64,000 nucleotides of DNA from Parasphingorhabdus flavimaris (GCF_013371215.1 NZ_JABWMH010000001.1:1-64000), one strand, 5' to 3'; shown: positions 16,625-24,086, numbered from the stretch's first letter. Numbers and translations are program-made. Notes: generated from the letters alone by a model not told the origin.

Positions 16625-16655
16625 AACGGCGCACAGACATGGCCTGCGCGCCGTT
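16625..16655. terminator. terminator between phyR and ecfG, mainly for ecfG
   Basis: AACGGCGC (16625-16632) and GCGCCGTT (16648-16655) form an 8-bp perfect stem with a 15-base loop. Read on the minus strand it is followed by TTTTC, 20 bp past the ecfG stop. Confidence 0.6.
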
Positions 16656-16674
16656 TATAGCATTTATTTCATTG

Positions 16675-17265
16675 TCAGGCTGTTGCAGCGTCGACAGCTT
16701 CCAATATTTTTTCCAGCGCCGTGTCGGTTGACTGGTTCGAGCCTGCCGAGGCGTCGGTAAACCTGCCGTCATCGAGGATGCCGTGCAGAGTTGCACGGGC
16801 TCGCGAAACCCGGCTTTTCATCGTCCCGAGCGTGGTCCCCGCAATATCGGCCGCATCCTGATAGGAATGTCCGCCGGCGCCAACCAATATTATCGCTTCG
16901 CGCTGGTCATCCGACAATTCCATCAGGGCGCGCTGCAAATCAGCAAGATGCAAGGGGTCCTGTTGCGGCGCAGGCGTTGACAATATCCGTTCCGCCACCA
17001 GCTCGTCATAATTGCCCTTGAATTTATTCTGGCGCATTTGCGAGAAATATGTGTTGCGCAGAATGACGAAGGTCCACGCTCGCATCGAGCTGCCGGCCAC
17101 GAAACGCTCGCGTGCTGCCCACGCCTTGAGCAAAGTGTCCTGTACCAGGTCATCGGCGGCGTCGGGGCTTCCCGAAAGACTCCGTCCGAATGCACGCAGA
17201 TGGGGCAGGGTCTCTGCCAGTTCTTTTTTGAAATCCGGATCCGAAAGCGGCGCTCCCTCACTCAT
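16675..17265 (-). CDS. ecfG: EcfG general stress ECF sigma factor
   Basis: The start is taken at 17265, where the ATG lies inside the nepR end (GATGAGTGA), giving an 8-bp overlap and translational coupling; the longer frame reaches farther into nepR. The 196-residue protein has region 2 (about 15-80, with ADDLVQDTLLKAW) and region 4 (about 120-180, with YQDAADIAGTTLGTMKSRVSRAR) of ECF sigma factors. It directs RNA polymerase to GGAAC-N16/17-CGTT promoters, many of which occur in this window. NepR holds it inactive in unstressed cells. The C-terminal tail past region 4 (SAGSNQSTD and on) is longer than the core and not recognised. Confidence 0.93.
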   Translation of the reverse strand: MSEGAPLSDPDFKKELAETLPHLRAFGRSLSGSPDAADDLVQDTLLKAWAARERFVAGSSMRAWTFVILRNTYFSQMRQNKFKGNYDELVAERILSTPAPQQDPLHLADLQRALMELSDDQREAIILVGAGGHSYQDAADIAGTTLGTMKSRVSRARATLHGILDDGRFTDASAGSNQSTDTALEKILEAVDAATA

Positions 17266-17518
17266 CAGAGCTGGAATCCGATCCGGACTCATCATCAAAA
17301 TCGCCGAGCTGATCAAGCAATGCCATCATGGTGTCTGGCAAAGGTTCGTCGAGCACGTTTTGATACATGTTCTTGAGGCCGAGGCCTAGCCGGTCCTGAG
17401 CTTGCTGTGTCTCATATGTCATGCCGTTTTCACCTGTGCCCGATTCTGCAGCATTCTGGCTTGGCGACTCAGTTTTTTGCTCCTGATCGTCATCTTTGTT
17501 TTCTTCCTGGTTTGGCAA
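17258..17518 (-). CDS. nepR: NepR anti-sigma factor
   Basis: The 86-residue protein carries the NepR core LGLGLKNMYQNVLDEPLPDTMMALLDQL at about 44-71, here given as two linked helices: LGLKNMYQNVLDEPLP and the following DTMMALLDQL. These wrap around EcfG and, after stress, around PhyR. N-terminal and C-terminal tails are hydrophilic and acidic as in the family. The frame opens with TTG at 17518; an internal ATG at residue 33 with AGGTG upstream is an alternative start that keeps the full core. It is first in the nepR-ecfG operon, 37 bp after an EcfG-type promoter. Confidence 0.9.
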   Translation of the reverse strand: MPNQEENKDDDQEQKTESPSQNAAESGTGENGMTYETQQAQDRLGLGLKNMYQNVLDEPLPDTMMALLDQLGDFDDESGSDSSSDE

Positions 17519-17554
17519 AGGAGGGCCTCATATTCTCTAATTTCATGATGACAT

Positions 17555-17579
17555 AACCCGGCAGGGGCGGATAAGTTCC
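17555..17579 (-). promoter_or_regulatory. EcfG-type promoter of nepR-ecfG
   Basis: Minus-strand GGAAC (17579-17575), a 16-bp spacer and GGTT (17558-17555) lie 37 bp before the nepR start. This fits positive autoregulation of the sigma factor operon. Confidence 0.6.
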
Positions 17580-17613
17580 ATAATATTTTCTGTCGCAAAT
17601 GTCCAATTAACGG

Positions 17614-17638
17614 GGAACAAATATAGGCTGGCATCGTT
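17614..17638 (+). promoter_or_regulatory. EcfG-type promoter of the 73-residue stress protein
   Basis: GGAAC (17614-17618), a 16-bp spacer and CGTT (17635-17638) match the consensus exactly and lie 37 bp before the start codon. It is back to back with the nepR promoter. Confidence 0.75.
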
Positions 17639-17674
17639 GACCGGATATCGAAACAGTAACGGAAGGATCGATTG

Positions 17675-17896
17675 ATGGCGGTTGAACAGGACAAGAAAGA
17701 GTCAGGCCTGAAAATGGAAGGCGAAGGCAGCCGTGAGGGATCGCGGCGCTATCAGGAAGCTCAGCATGAATTCGCGGAAAATGCCGATGTCGAGACGAAA
17801 GCGGAAGAAGCCGCGGACGCACTGGACGGCGACGAAGCTGACGAGTTGGAGCAAGCGAGGCAGGCGGCTGCGCAAGGCAGGGCAGTCAAAGGCTGA
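17675..17896 (+). CDS. small hydrophilic stress protein next to nepR
   Basis: The start at 17675 (ATG) is preferred to the TTG three bases earlier; GGAAGGA lies about seven bases upstream. The 73-residue product is charged, soluble and probably helical or disordered, with GEGSREGSRRYQEAQHEF near the N-terminus and an acidic EADELEQARQAA helix. Similar short proteins with a GEGSREG motif are common beside stress loci in sphingomonads, but no function is known to me. A consensus EcfG promoter makes it a core regulon member. Confidence 0.75.
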   Translation: MAVEQDKKESGLKMEGEGSREGSRRYQEAQHEFAENADVETKAEEAADALDGDEADELEQARQAAAQGRAVKG

Positions 17897-17922
17897 TTCA
17901 AGGGAGGCGAGAGGTTCTGCCG

Positions 17923-18345
17923 CTATTGGGCTTGAGAGCCGAAGGACTTAAAGCTTTCAAAATGCTGTTTTGTCTCGGGTGTAACCCATTTGGATGACAA
18001 CAGTTGTTCTATGGTTGTTTCTTGTTCTCTGGAGTCCGAAACAAGCAAGACGCCAGCCATTCTCCAATGCGGAAATTCGCGCTGCGAAGTCTCTCGCCGA
18101 CTGAATATGACCATACCGTCGTGGCGCTTGTCGCTTTCGATCAGACGCATGCAGCTGTTCAAATTGTCACGGCTCCCCTCCAGCGTTTGCATGAAATTCA
18201 GCCCGTTGAACGCCAGTAATCCAGTCAGGTCGAGCTCCTCGTTTCGAACGTTGGCGCTCTCGAGGATATTATGGAAATCCGAATGGGCAAGATCGGATCG
18301 CGCGGTGCTGATATAGCTAATCGATGTAATCAACCCATCTGGCAT
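17923..18345 (-). CDS. BLUF-domain blue-light photoreceptor
   Basis: The 140-residue protein is a single BLUF domain. It shows ITSISYISTAR (7-17, with the flavin-contacting Tyr), the Asn in SANVRN near 30-35, LTGLLAFNGLNFMQTLEG (40-57, with the key Gln in FMQ), and HWRMAG (about 93-98) with the semi-conserved Trp/Met region. BLUF proteins bind FAD and change hydrogen bonding in blue light. There is no output domain, so it must signal through a partner. It overlaps the end of an upstream 98-codon frame by 29 bp. Its position in the stress island suggests light input to stress or attachment, which is inference. Confidence 0.9.
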   Translation of the reverse strand: MPDGLITSISYISTARSDLAHSDFHNILESANVRNEELDLTGLLAFNGLNFMQTLEGSRDNLNSCMRLIESDKRHDGMVIFSRRETSQREFPHWRMAGVLLVSDSREQETTIEQLLSSKWVTPETKQHFESFKSFGSQAQ

Positions 18346-18613
18346 GATGCAGCAAGCCCCCCAAGTTCTTCTGGCTATCTAGATGTAATTTCGAGCCTAT
18401 CCGCTTTTGGTAGAATTGACCAGCCGCAAGAAGGCAAGCTGATTGGCGGCCATATTCACAAACTCTAGCCAAGGAAAGCGCCGTTTTGATCAGCCCTGCC
18501 AGTAGCTCCCCATCAAAAACAGTCAAATATTTTTCGGCAGGAAGTCCGGAATTCTGTCCTGTTGGGACCTGTTCGATATGTTCTGTCCAGATTTTTTTGG
18601 AACTGTTGCTCAT
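18317..18613 (-). CDS. uncharacterised 98-residue protein upstream of the BLUF gene
   Basis: The frame overlaps the BLUF start by 29 bp on the same strand, as coupled genes do. The product has a hydrophilic N-terminus and a helical middle (ELLAGLIKTALSLARVCEYGRQSACLL) with two cysteines and no signal peptide. I recognise no family. No good ribosome site precedes the ATG at 18613, so it could be a chance frame. If real, it is a candidate partner of the output-less BLUF protein. Confidence 0.4.
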   Translation of the reverse strand: MSNSSKKIWTEHIEQVPTGQNSGLPAEKYLTVFDGELLAGLIKTALSLARVCEYGRQSACLLAAGQFYQKRIGSKLHLDSQKNLGGLLHHARWVDYID

Positions 18614-18623
18614 CGAGCCAGTT
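18599..18623 (+). promoter_or_regulatory. EcfG-type promoter of the DUF2383 gene
   Basis: GGAAC (18599-18603), a 17-bp spacer and GTT (18621-18623; AGTT if counted with a 16-bp spacer) lie 33 bp before the start codon, the usual distance in this locus. Confidence 0.55.
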
Positions 18624-18656
18624 GGTTGACTATAAATTCAAACGAACGAGGACCAT

Positions 18657-19097
18657 ATGACAAACGATAAATCTATCAGCATTCTGAATGACGTTCTGGA
18701 GACATTGCTTGATTCCAGAGATGGATATCAGAAGGCCGCTGAAGTGGCCGATCGCGACGTATTCAAACAGTTTTTCACGCGCCGCGCCGCGGCACGAAAT
18801 TCGATGGTCACCAAGACCCAGGCCGAAATCCGGCACCTTGGAGGCGAGCCTGCAGAAGAGGGGACAATTCTGGCCAAGGCCCATCGCATGTTCCTATCGA
18901 TCAGCTCTGCCCTGGAGGGCAATGATGAAGCCGCAGTCGAAGCAGTCGAGGACGGCGAGGAATATCTGCGCAACAAGATGAAAGACGCTCTTGCAAATGA
19001 CGAACTCGCAGCAACGGCGAAAACGCTGTTGAGCGGTTTCAATGGCGAATTGCGCGCCGACGGCCGGCTGATCGATCATCTCGAAGCTTCGGTCTAG
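18657..19097 (+). CDS. PA2169-type four-helix-bundle protein (DUF2383)
   Basis: The 146-residue protein is all helical and has the DUF2383 pattern: SILNDVLETLLDSRDGYQKAAE at the N-terminus, a second helix with FFTRRAAARNSMV, the turn HLGGEPAEEGT, and later EEYLRNKMKDAL. The family is ferritin-like in fold and is linked to stress and stationary phase in several proteobacteria; its chemistry is unsettled. GAGG lies before the ATG. An EcfG-type promoter 33 bp upstream and a PLDc_N membrane protein 42 bp downstream place it in a two-gene stress operon. Confidence 0.85.
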   Translation: MTNDKSISILNDVLETLLDSRDGYQKAAEVADRDVFKQFFTRRAAARNSMVTKTQAEIRHLGGEPAEEGTILAKAHRMFLSISSALEGNDEAAVEAVEDGEEYLRNKMKDALANDELAATAKTLLSGFNGELRADGRLIDHLEASV

Positions 19098-19139
19098 TTT
19101 TTAGCGTTCAAACGACAATCAAGAAGAAGGGAATAAATC

Positions 19140-19325
19140 ATGGAATATGGAATTTTAGGACTTGTCATTCTGGCTCTGGATATCTGGGCATTGCTCGGGG
19201 TCTGGGGAAGCGGCGCATCGGTGGGTTCAAAACTGCTGTGGACCGCGCTTATCGTAATTCTGCCGGTCATCGGACTGATCATCTGGTATTTTGCAGGACC
19301 CAAAGGCTCCGTGAAGGCGGTCTGA
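19140..19325 (+). CDS. small two-helix membrane protein (PLDc_N type)
   Basis: The 61-residue product has two hydrophobic helices (about 3-22 and 32-52) joined by GSGASVGSKLLWTALIV, the pattern of the phospholipase D nuclease N-terminal (PLDc_N) family of small inner membrane proteins. Such proteins stand alone in many stress regulons. AGAAGAAGGG is the ribosome site. It is the last gene before a strong terminator and probably shares the upstream EcfG-type promoter. Confidence 0.85.
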   Translation: MEYGILGLVILALDIWALLGVWGSGASVGSKLLWTALIVILPVIGLIIWYFAGPKGSVKAV

Positions 19326-19350
19326 CCAGCTAAACGTGCGAAAGCGGTTG

Positions 19351-19386
19351 CCCCCGATAACCATATTCATGGCTATCGGGGGTTTT
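19351..19386 (+). terminator. rho-independent terminator after the PLDc_N gene
   Basis: CCCCCGATA and TATCGGGGG form a 9-bp stem, followed by TTTT. It closes the DUF2383-PLDc_N transcript. Confidence 0.9.
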
Positions 19387-19469
19387 CATATCCGGATCCA
19401 GAGCTGCAATGACGAGGGAATGGGAGAGACGTCCTGACTGACAAGGCTACCAATAACGAGGGTCAGCCA

Positions 19470-20555
19470 ATGGTCCTAAGCCAGCGGAGAAGTTCGGCGA
19501 TCATATTGCTGCTATCATGCGGGCTATTGCTGGCGCTTCCCTTCGTGCTGTCGGCGGGTCAGGATTTTTTCCTGCCGGTGGCAGCCGCTGTGGTCATCAC
19601 AATCATTCTTGCGCCTGTAGCCAACGCTCTGCAGAAACTGAGACTACCCAATATCATCGCATCATTCATTGCGATATTGCTTTTTGCCGGGCTTTTGACC
19701 CTGGCCATTTTCATGATCTTCCAGCCGGCACTGGATCTGTTTGAGAAACTACCGATCATCACCAATTTCGTGACCGGGAAACTGGCCGAGCCGGGTTCTC
19801 TCGCGCTACCGCTGTCGACGATCAGTGCTGGGCTTTCCGACGCTTTGCGAAGCTCTGCCGAAAAAGAGGTCATGGACCAGACATCATCAATGTTTCAGGC
19901 GGTAGCCTTCGCCACACCATTTGTAATCGGCCAGATACTGCTCGCGCTTCTGATCAGCTATCTTATGCTGGTGTCGAGGGTCAAATTTCACGAATCCTTG
20001 ATCCGCGACCGCGTAACGATAAGTGCAACACGCAAGGCTGGTCTTGCCGTTCGCGAGATTTCCAGAAGTGTTTCCCATTATCTCGGGACGGTCATCGTCA
20101 TCAATTTCTGCGTCGGACTGGTGGTGACCCTCGGCGCCTGGTTATTTGGTCTGGAATCGCCGCTTATGTGGGGCGGGCTGGCCGCAATATTGAACTTCAT
20201 ACCTTATGTCGGTCCGCTGGTACTGGCGGTGCTGTTGGGAATTACCGGAGTTCTGGATGAGGGCGCTCTGATTGCAGGGCTCCTGCCGGCTGCAGCCTAT
20301 CTGGGGCTTCAGACCATTGAGGCCAATCTCATAACTCCCGCTGTGCTGGGCGAGCGGCTGTCGATCAATCCGGTAATCATCATAATAGCCGTCAGCTTTT
20401 TCTCCTGGATTTGGGGGCTGGTTGGAGCATTGCTATCGGTGCCGCTGGTAGTGATATTCCGGATCTTGCTCAATCATACCGGGACGCCCAATATAATCGG
20501 ATATCTTCTCGGCGAGCCGCTGTTCGGTTCGTCGATGAGAAGAGCCGAAAAATAG
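19470..20555 (+). CDS. AI-2E family (PerM/DUF20) transporter
   Basis: The 361-residue protein has about eight membrane helices: two at the N-terminus (12-50), one or two at 60-85, then a hydrophilic segment, and a C-terminal group with the family signature NFIPYVGPLV near 245 and LQTIEANLITPAVLGERLSINPV near 280. These carriers have been linked to export of small molecules, sodium/proton exchange or signal uptake in different bacteria, so the substrate is open. GAGGG lies about eight bases before the start. It follows a terminator, and I see no EcfG promoter in front of it. Confidence 0.88.
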   Translation: MVLSQRRSSAIILLLSCGLLLALPFVLSAGQDFFLPVAAAVVITIILAPVANALQKLRLPNIIASFIAILLFAGLLTLAIFMIFQPALDLFEKLPIITNFVTGKLAEPGSLALPLSTISAGLSDALRSSAEKEVMDQTSSMFQAVAFATPFVIGQILLALLISYLMLVSRVKFHESLIRDRVTISATRKAGLAVREISRSVSHYLGTVIVINFCVGLVVTLGAWLFGLESPLMWGGLAAILNFIPYVGPLVLAVLLGITGVLDEGALIAGLLPAAAYLGLQTIEANLITPAVLGERLSINPVIIIIAVSFFSWIWGLVGALLSVPLVVIFRILLNHTGTPNIIGYLLGEPLFGSSMRRAEK

Positions 20556-20618
20556 CGAGGCTGTCCCTTGCGATCTGATGGTGAGTCCCTGAAATTGTCT
20601 GGATCTGTCTGCCGTCCG

Positions 20619-22082
20619 TCAGGAACGCCTTGATCTGACCCGCCTGATCATCTGCGAAATACGGCCGCTTTTTCTATTCAGGGCTGCGAAATTGTCGTCG
20701 GCACTTTGCGGATCCAGAATATCATTCTCGGCGAGCATTTTTTCCACGTCATTCAAATCGGGAAGCTGGTAATCGCGCAGGGTCGTTCCCGTCGAACGGC
20801 ACAGCTGGATGGTTTCTATCAAGGACCCGGTGTCCTCGAACATTTTCGCTAACCGGTCCACCGTCGTGCCCAGATGCTCGGCGAGCAGGTCGTTGCGCAG
20901 ATTTGCGATCTGCTCCCGCACCCGACTGTTGCCGCTATCCCCCGCGTCGAGCGCCAGGTCACATTCGGTGTCGAAGCCGAGCGACCGGTTGTTCATGTTA
21001 GAAGATCCAACGCGGATGATCCGGTCGTCTATGATCATCAGTTTCGCGTGGATATAGATCGGGCTGCCGGCTTCGTTCAGCGCATGGTAGACACGGAATC
21101 TTTTCTCATGATCGACTTCGATCAGCGCCTTGATCAGACGTGCCCGCTTGCTATCCATAACCGCCGGTTCCAGCCAGCCCTCGGCAGTGACGGGATTGAC
21201 GATGACGATCTCGGGACCGTCTTTTTCCTTGAGGCGTTTTGCAATAGCGACGGCGATCTTGCGGGATGCAAAATACTGGCTCTCAGCGTAAATATAGCGT
21301 TTCGCGCTTGCGATCAGGTCGAGATAAAGATTTTCGATTTCGGTAATGGACGGCCTGTTGTCGCATTCCGGCTGGGTCCGCGCAATCGCGATGTCGACAT
21401 TTTCGAAATCGGCTTTCAGCTTGTCCGGCCAGCAACTATTTGCTTCCGCATCGACCATTTGGGTACCGCCGGCAACCTTCCAGCGGGAAACCGCGAATTC
21501 GGAGAGATGCTTGGCTATCGGCCCCTGCACCGCCATCGCAGCATCATGCCAAGGGCCGCCATCCTTGCCATTGGGGGGCGAGCGATGGGGCTGGTCTTCA
21601 TCGTGTGAACGCGTGTCCCACCGGTCGTCGGTAATATCAATACCGCCACAAAAGGCCGTGTCTTCGTCAACGACCACAACTTTCTGGTGCTGCGCCGCGC
21701 CAACCGGATGCGTGCTGTCGAGCTTGAGATGGATGCGCGGGTGCAGGCGCCAGCGGATCAGGGTCAGCAAAGTTCTGCCGCGAAACAGTGTTTTGATTGC
21801 ACCCGTATCCCAGCGCAGAATATAGATTTGCAGGTCCGGGTTTCTTGCAACCAGCCAATTGACATATTTTCCGATTTCCAGTGGACCGACAATTTGCTGT
21901 TCGGTATCATGCATCTCGACCCGGGCATCAAAATCCCAGCCCACCAGGATTACGCGATGTTTGGCCTTGGCCATTGCCCGCCGCAAATAGCGGAAATAAT
22001 TTTCGGCATCGATGATGACCGAAGCTTTCTCCGCCTTATCGACTTTCCAGCAATTTCGGGATTCGTCGAAAATGTTCTTCAT
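20619..22082 (-). CDS. phospholipase D-like / cardiolipin synthase-like enzyme
   Basis: The start at 22082 (ATG) is preferred to a TTG seven codons earlier. The 487-residue protein has two HKD motifs of the phospholipase D superfamily: HQKVVVVDEDTAFCGGID in the first half and HAKLMIIDDRIIRVGSSN in the second. There is no membrane segment, unlike classical cardiolipin synthase; it resembles soluble bacterial phospholipase D/transphosphatidylase enzymes that modify membrane lipids. It lies 87 bp downstream of the hemerythrin gene on the same strand and may be transcribed with it from the stress promoter. Confidence 0.85.
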   Translation of the reverse strand: MKNIFDESRNCWKVDKAEKASVIIDAENYFRYLRRAMAKAKHRVILVGWDFDARVEMHDTEQQIVGPLEIGKYVNWLVARNPDLQIYILRWDTGAIKTLFRGRTLLTLIRWRLHPRIHLKLDSTHPVGAAQHQKVVVVDEDTAFCGGIDITDDRWDTRSHDEDQPHRSPPNGKDGGPWHDAAMAVQGPIAKHLSEFAVSRWKVAGGTQMVDAEANSCWPDKLKADFENVDIAIARTQPECDNRPSITEIENLYLDLIASAKRYIYAESQYFASRKIAVAIAKRLKEKDGPEIVIVNPVTAEGWLEPAVMDSKRARLIKALIEVDHEKRFRVYHALNEAGSPIYIHAKLMIIDDRIIRVGSSNMNNRSLGFDTECDLALDAGDSGNSRVREQIANLRNDLLAEHLGTTVDRLAKMFEDTGSLIETIQLCRSTGTTLRDYQLPDLNDVEKMLAENDILDPQSADDNFAALNRKSGRISQMIRRVRSRRS

Positions 22083-22168
22083 AAAATCGCCATCCAGAAA
22101 CAAGGCCTTTCGCCTTCTGTCGCATCATGGATGCTCTTTTGCAGCCGATCTGGCGCAAAGGTCAATCT

Positions 22169-22615
22169 TTAAGCGTTTTCGCCGATTTCCGAGCGTTTGC
22201 GTTTTTCGAACTTGTCGACAAGATCATTGGCCAAATCATTGCTGATGACCTTTCTCGCGATTTCGAAAACGTCATTCTCCTCTTCATCCATATGATGCTC
22301 GAGCTCGTCCTTCAGCTTTTCGAATTTCTGAATCCAGCCGCTCGATGACATGTCCATCTCGTCCAACTCCTGGATCAGGTCGTCGGCTTCTTTATGCTCA
22401 TGAACGCTGTGTCTGGCCTGCTCCTGACTCTTCCTTGCCTCGATAAGTTCGGCATAGAATGTCTGCTCTTCGGCATTGGCATGTGCGACCGCTTCCGGCT
22501 TGAATTGCTGCCAAAGCTCGTTCCGCTCTTCGCTGTTTCCTTCGGTCTTCATGATCTGCGCGGCCAGTTCGCGGTGCTTGTCATGGTCCTGCACAATTCT
22601 TTCGTAGATGTTCAT
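22169..22615 (-). CDS. hemerythrin-like protein
   Basis: The start is taken at 22615, because AGGAGA lies five bases upstream; a 48-codon longer frame includes the promoter and is rejected. The 148-residue protein has the hemerythrin HHE ligand pattern: HDKHRE near the N-terminus, HANAEEQTFYAEL, HEHKEADD and HHMDEEENDVFE, enough His and acidic ligands for a di-iron site. Such proteins bind oxygen or nitric oxide, or limit iron and oxidant damage. A good EcfG promoter lies 39 bp upstream, so it is part of the stress regulon. A phospholipase D-like gene follows. Confidence 0.88.
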   Translation of the reverse strand: MNIYERIVQDHDKHRELAAQIMKTEGNSEERNELWQQFKPEAVAHANAEEQTFYAELIEARKSQEQARHSVHEHKEADDLIQELDEMDMSSSGWIQKFEKLKDELEHHMDEEENDVFEIARKVISNDLANDLVDKFEKRKRSEIGENA

Positions 22616-22653
22616 CATCGTCTCCTGACACTTGTGGTATCGCTCAAATGCCC

Positions 22654-22679
22654 AACGCACCGGGGGCGCATATGGTTCC
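22654..22679 (-). promoter_or_regulatory. EcfG-type promoter of the hemerythrin gene
   Basis: Minus-strand GGAAC (22679-22675), a 17-bp spacer and CGTT (22657-22654) lie 39 bp before the start codon. Confidence 0.7.
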
Positions 22680-22771
22680 CTGATCCTCTCCGTCGCGTTA
22701 TTTTTTGTTTCGGCTGTCACGCAATCGGCTAGGACGGGCGGTCGATCGGACCACGACATTTCCGGCCTTTG

Positions 22772-22796
22772 GGAACCATCGGTTCGATTGGCCGTT
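22772..22796 (+). promoter_or_regulatory. EcfG-type promoter of the DUF202 gene, leaderless arrangement
   Basis: GGAAC (22772-22776), a 16-bp spacer and CGTT (22793-22796) match the consensus exactly. The start codon at 22805 is only 8 bp past the -10 element, so transcription should start at or next to the ATG. No ribosome site lies between. Confidence 0.7.
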
Positions 22797-22804
22797 GAAT
22801 AGCC

Positions 22805-23242
22805 ATGTCACAGAGCGATACCGCGAACCAGAATGACGAAGCTCCCGCCGCAGATCGGACCGATCTGGCGGAGGACAGGACAGAGCGTGCGGAAGATCGC
22901 ACGGAACTGGCCGAGGACAGAACGCTGATGGCCAACGAGCGCACCTTCGCCGGCTGGATCCGGACAGGGTTGGCTGCGGTTGGTATCGGTCTGGGGTTCA
23001 ACGCGTTATTCGGAACTCTCGACCCATGGTGGCTTCCCCGGATGATCGCCACATTATTCATTCTTATCGGCATAGTGATTTTCTATGCGGCCCAGAGAAC
23101 CGCCTGTCGCGTCTACGAGCGGCTGGATTCGCACTCGTCCGAACCTGTGGGCGGCATGAAGATCCGGATGATCACATTCATGTTCGGTGCCGCAAGCGCT
23201 TTGCTGATCGTCGGGCTTTGGTTGATGTCGATCGACAGTTGA
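22805..23242 (+). CDS. DUF202 (YidH-type) inner membrane protein
   Basis: The 145-residue protein has a hydrophilic N-terminus made of seven-residue repeats (DRTDLAE, DRTERAE, DRTELAE, DRTLMAN), then the DUF202 signature ERTFAGWIRTGLA with a first helix (about 52-70), a second (80-98) and a third (122-141). The repeats extend the LAxxRTxLAxxRT motif normally seen once or twice at the start of the domain. The family is small inner membrane proteins without a settled function. A consensus EcfG promoter lies immediately before the ATG and there is no ribosome site, so the mRNA is probably leaderless. Confidence 0.85.
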   Translation: MSQSDTANQNDEAPAADRTDLAEDRTERAEDRTELAEDRTLMANERTFAGWIRTGLAAVGIGLGFNALFGTLDPWWLPRMIATLFILIGIVIFYAAQRTACRVYERLDSHSSEPVGGMKIRMITFMFGAASALLIVGLWLMSIDS

Positions 23243-23250
23243 TCCGCCGG

Positions 23251-23760
23251 TCAATTGCGGGCGGGCAAAATCTCGTCGTCGGGTTTGTTGCCGTGAAGCA
23301 CCGAGATGTCACCGGTCGCCTCCAATATGACTGCCCTCACTTCTGACAGCCGCAGGGCATTCGCCTCGCGCAATTTGGCATAAATATCGTCGCGGGTTAC
23401 CCTCGTGATTTGTAGATTCTCGTCGAGGAAAATGCCGTCCTTCATCAACCAGACCGGGTCATTGGTTGCAGCCTCGACAATATGCGGCTTGGCCTTCCGC
23501 AACTTGGCAATGGCAAACTGCGAGGCGAGGAGCATGGTGATGCTGCCAATATTTTGGATAAAGGCTGGCCACGTCTCGACCGTCACCGCTCCTGCCAAAA
23601 GTGACCCTGTCGCCACGGTGACGACAAAATCAAATGCGGTCATTTTCGAAAAGGATCGGAGACCGACAATTTTGACCGTGAGCATCACCCACAGCAGCGC
23701 GATCGGGGCCAGAATGATAATGCGCAAGGCAATATCGACCTGCAAATCGTCGCTAAACAT
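23251..23760 (-). CDS. DUF421 (YetF-like) membrane protein
   Basis: The 169-residue protein has three membrane helices (about 12-32, 43-62 and 67-86; LLAGAVTVETW lies between) followed by a cytoplasmic alpha/beta DUF421 domain with WLMKDGIFLDENLQITRVTRDDIYAKLREANALRLSEVRAVILEATG spread over 103-150. YetF-type proteins are envelope or spore-stress proteins of unsettled role in other bacteria. AGAGAG lies about ten bases upstream of the ATG. It is convergent with the DUF202 gene and lies just downstream of a 48-codon stress frame on the same strand. Confidence 0.85.
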   Translation of the reverse strand: MFSDDLQVDIALRIIILAPIALLWVMLTVKIVGLRSFSKMTAFDFVVTVATGSLLAGAVTVETWPAFIQNIGSITMLLASQFAIAKLRKAKPHIVEAATNDPVWLMKDGIFLDENLQITRVTRDDIYAKLREANALRLSEVRAVILEATGDISVLHGNKPDDEILPARN

Positions 23761-23789
23761 GGGTTATGCTCTCTTTTTGATCAACTGGC

Positions 23790-23936
23790 TCAAGAAGGAT
23801 TGTGAGCCGAGACGGGGTCATTGACGCTATTGGCGCCATCTTGCTTTTTCTCTGATCTTTCCTGCATCTTCTTCATAACCGTGCGGACAGCGACCGAAAC
23901 TGCAGCGGCGGTGAGTGTTCTCCAAAAATATTTCAT
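23790..23936 (-). CDS. 48-residue basic protein, candidate stress gene
   Basis: A short frame begins with ATG at 23936 behind GGAGAA and ends at 23790, 29 bp before the DUF421 start. The product has a hydrophobic, weakly membrane-like N-terminus (KYFWRTLTAAAVSVAVRTV) and a charged tail (MKKMQERSEKKQDG). An EcfG-like promoter lies 57 bp upstream, and the spacing suits an operon with the DUF421 gene. No family is recognised. Confidence 0.5.
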   Translation of the reverse strand: MKYFWRTLTAAAVSVAVRTVMKKMQERSEKKQDGANSVNDPVSAHNPS

Positions 23937-23993
23937 GATCTTCTCCAAAATATCGCAACGGCGGATGCCGCGGTGCGTGTGATGTCATTCACT

Positions 23994-24018
23994 TACGCAG
24001 CACCGGGGAAACAGTTCC
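23994..24018 (-). promoter_or_regulatory. EcfG-like promoter before the 48-residue protein and DUF421 genes
   Basis: Minus-strand GGAAC (24018-24014), a 16-bp spacer and CGTA (23997-23994). The CGTA variant also occurs before phyR and the lipoprotein gene. Confidence 0.5.
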
Positions 24019-24056
24019 GATCTGTCGGAGTGCGATAACGGAGTCATCATTATTGG

Positions 24057-24075
24057 CGGGCCGGATTTGGGCCCG
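24057..24075 (-). terminator. possible terminator after proC
   Basis: On the minus strand CGGGCC and GGCCCG pair around CAAATCC just past the proC stop. The following CCAATAATG lacks a proper T run, so this is a weak call. Confidence 0.35.
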
Positions 24076-24086
24076 GCGCAGTTACC

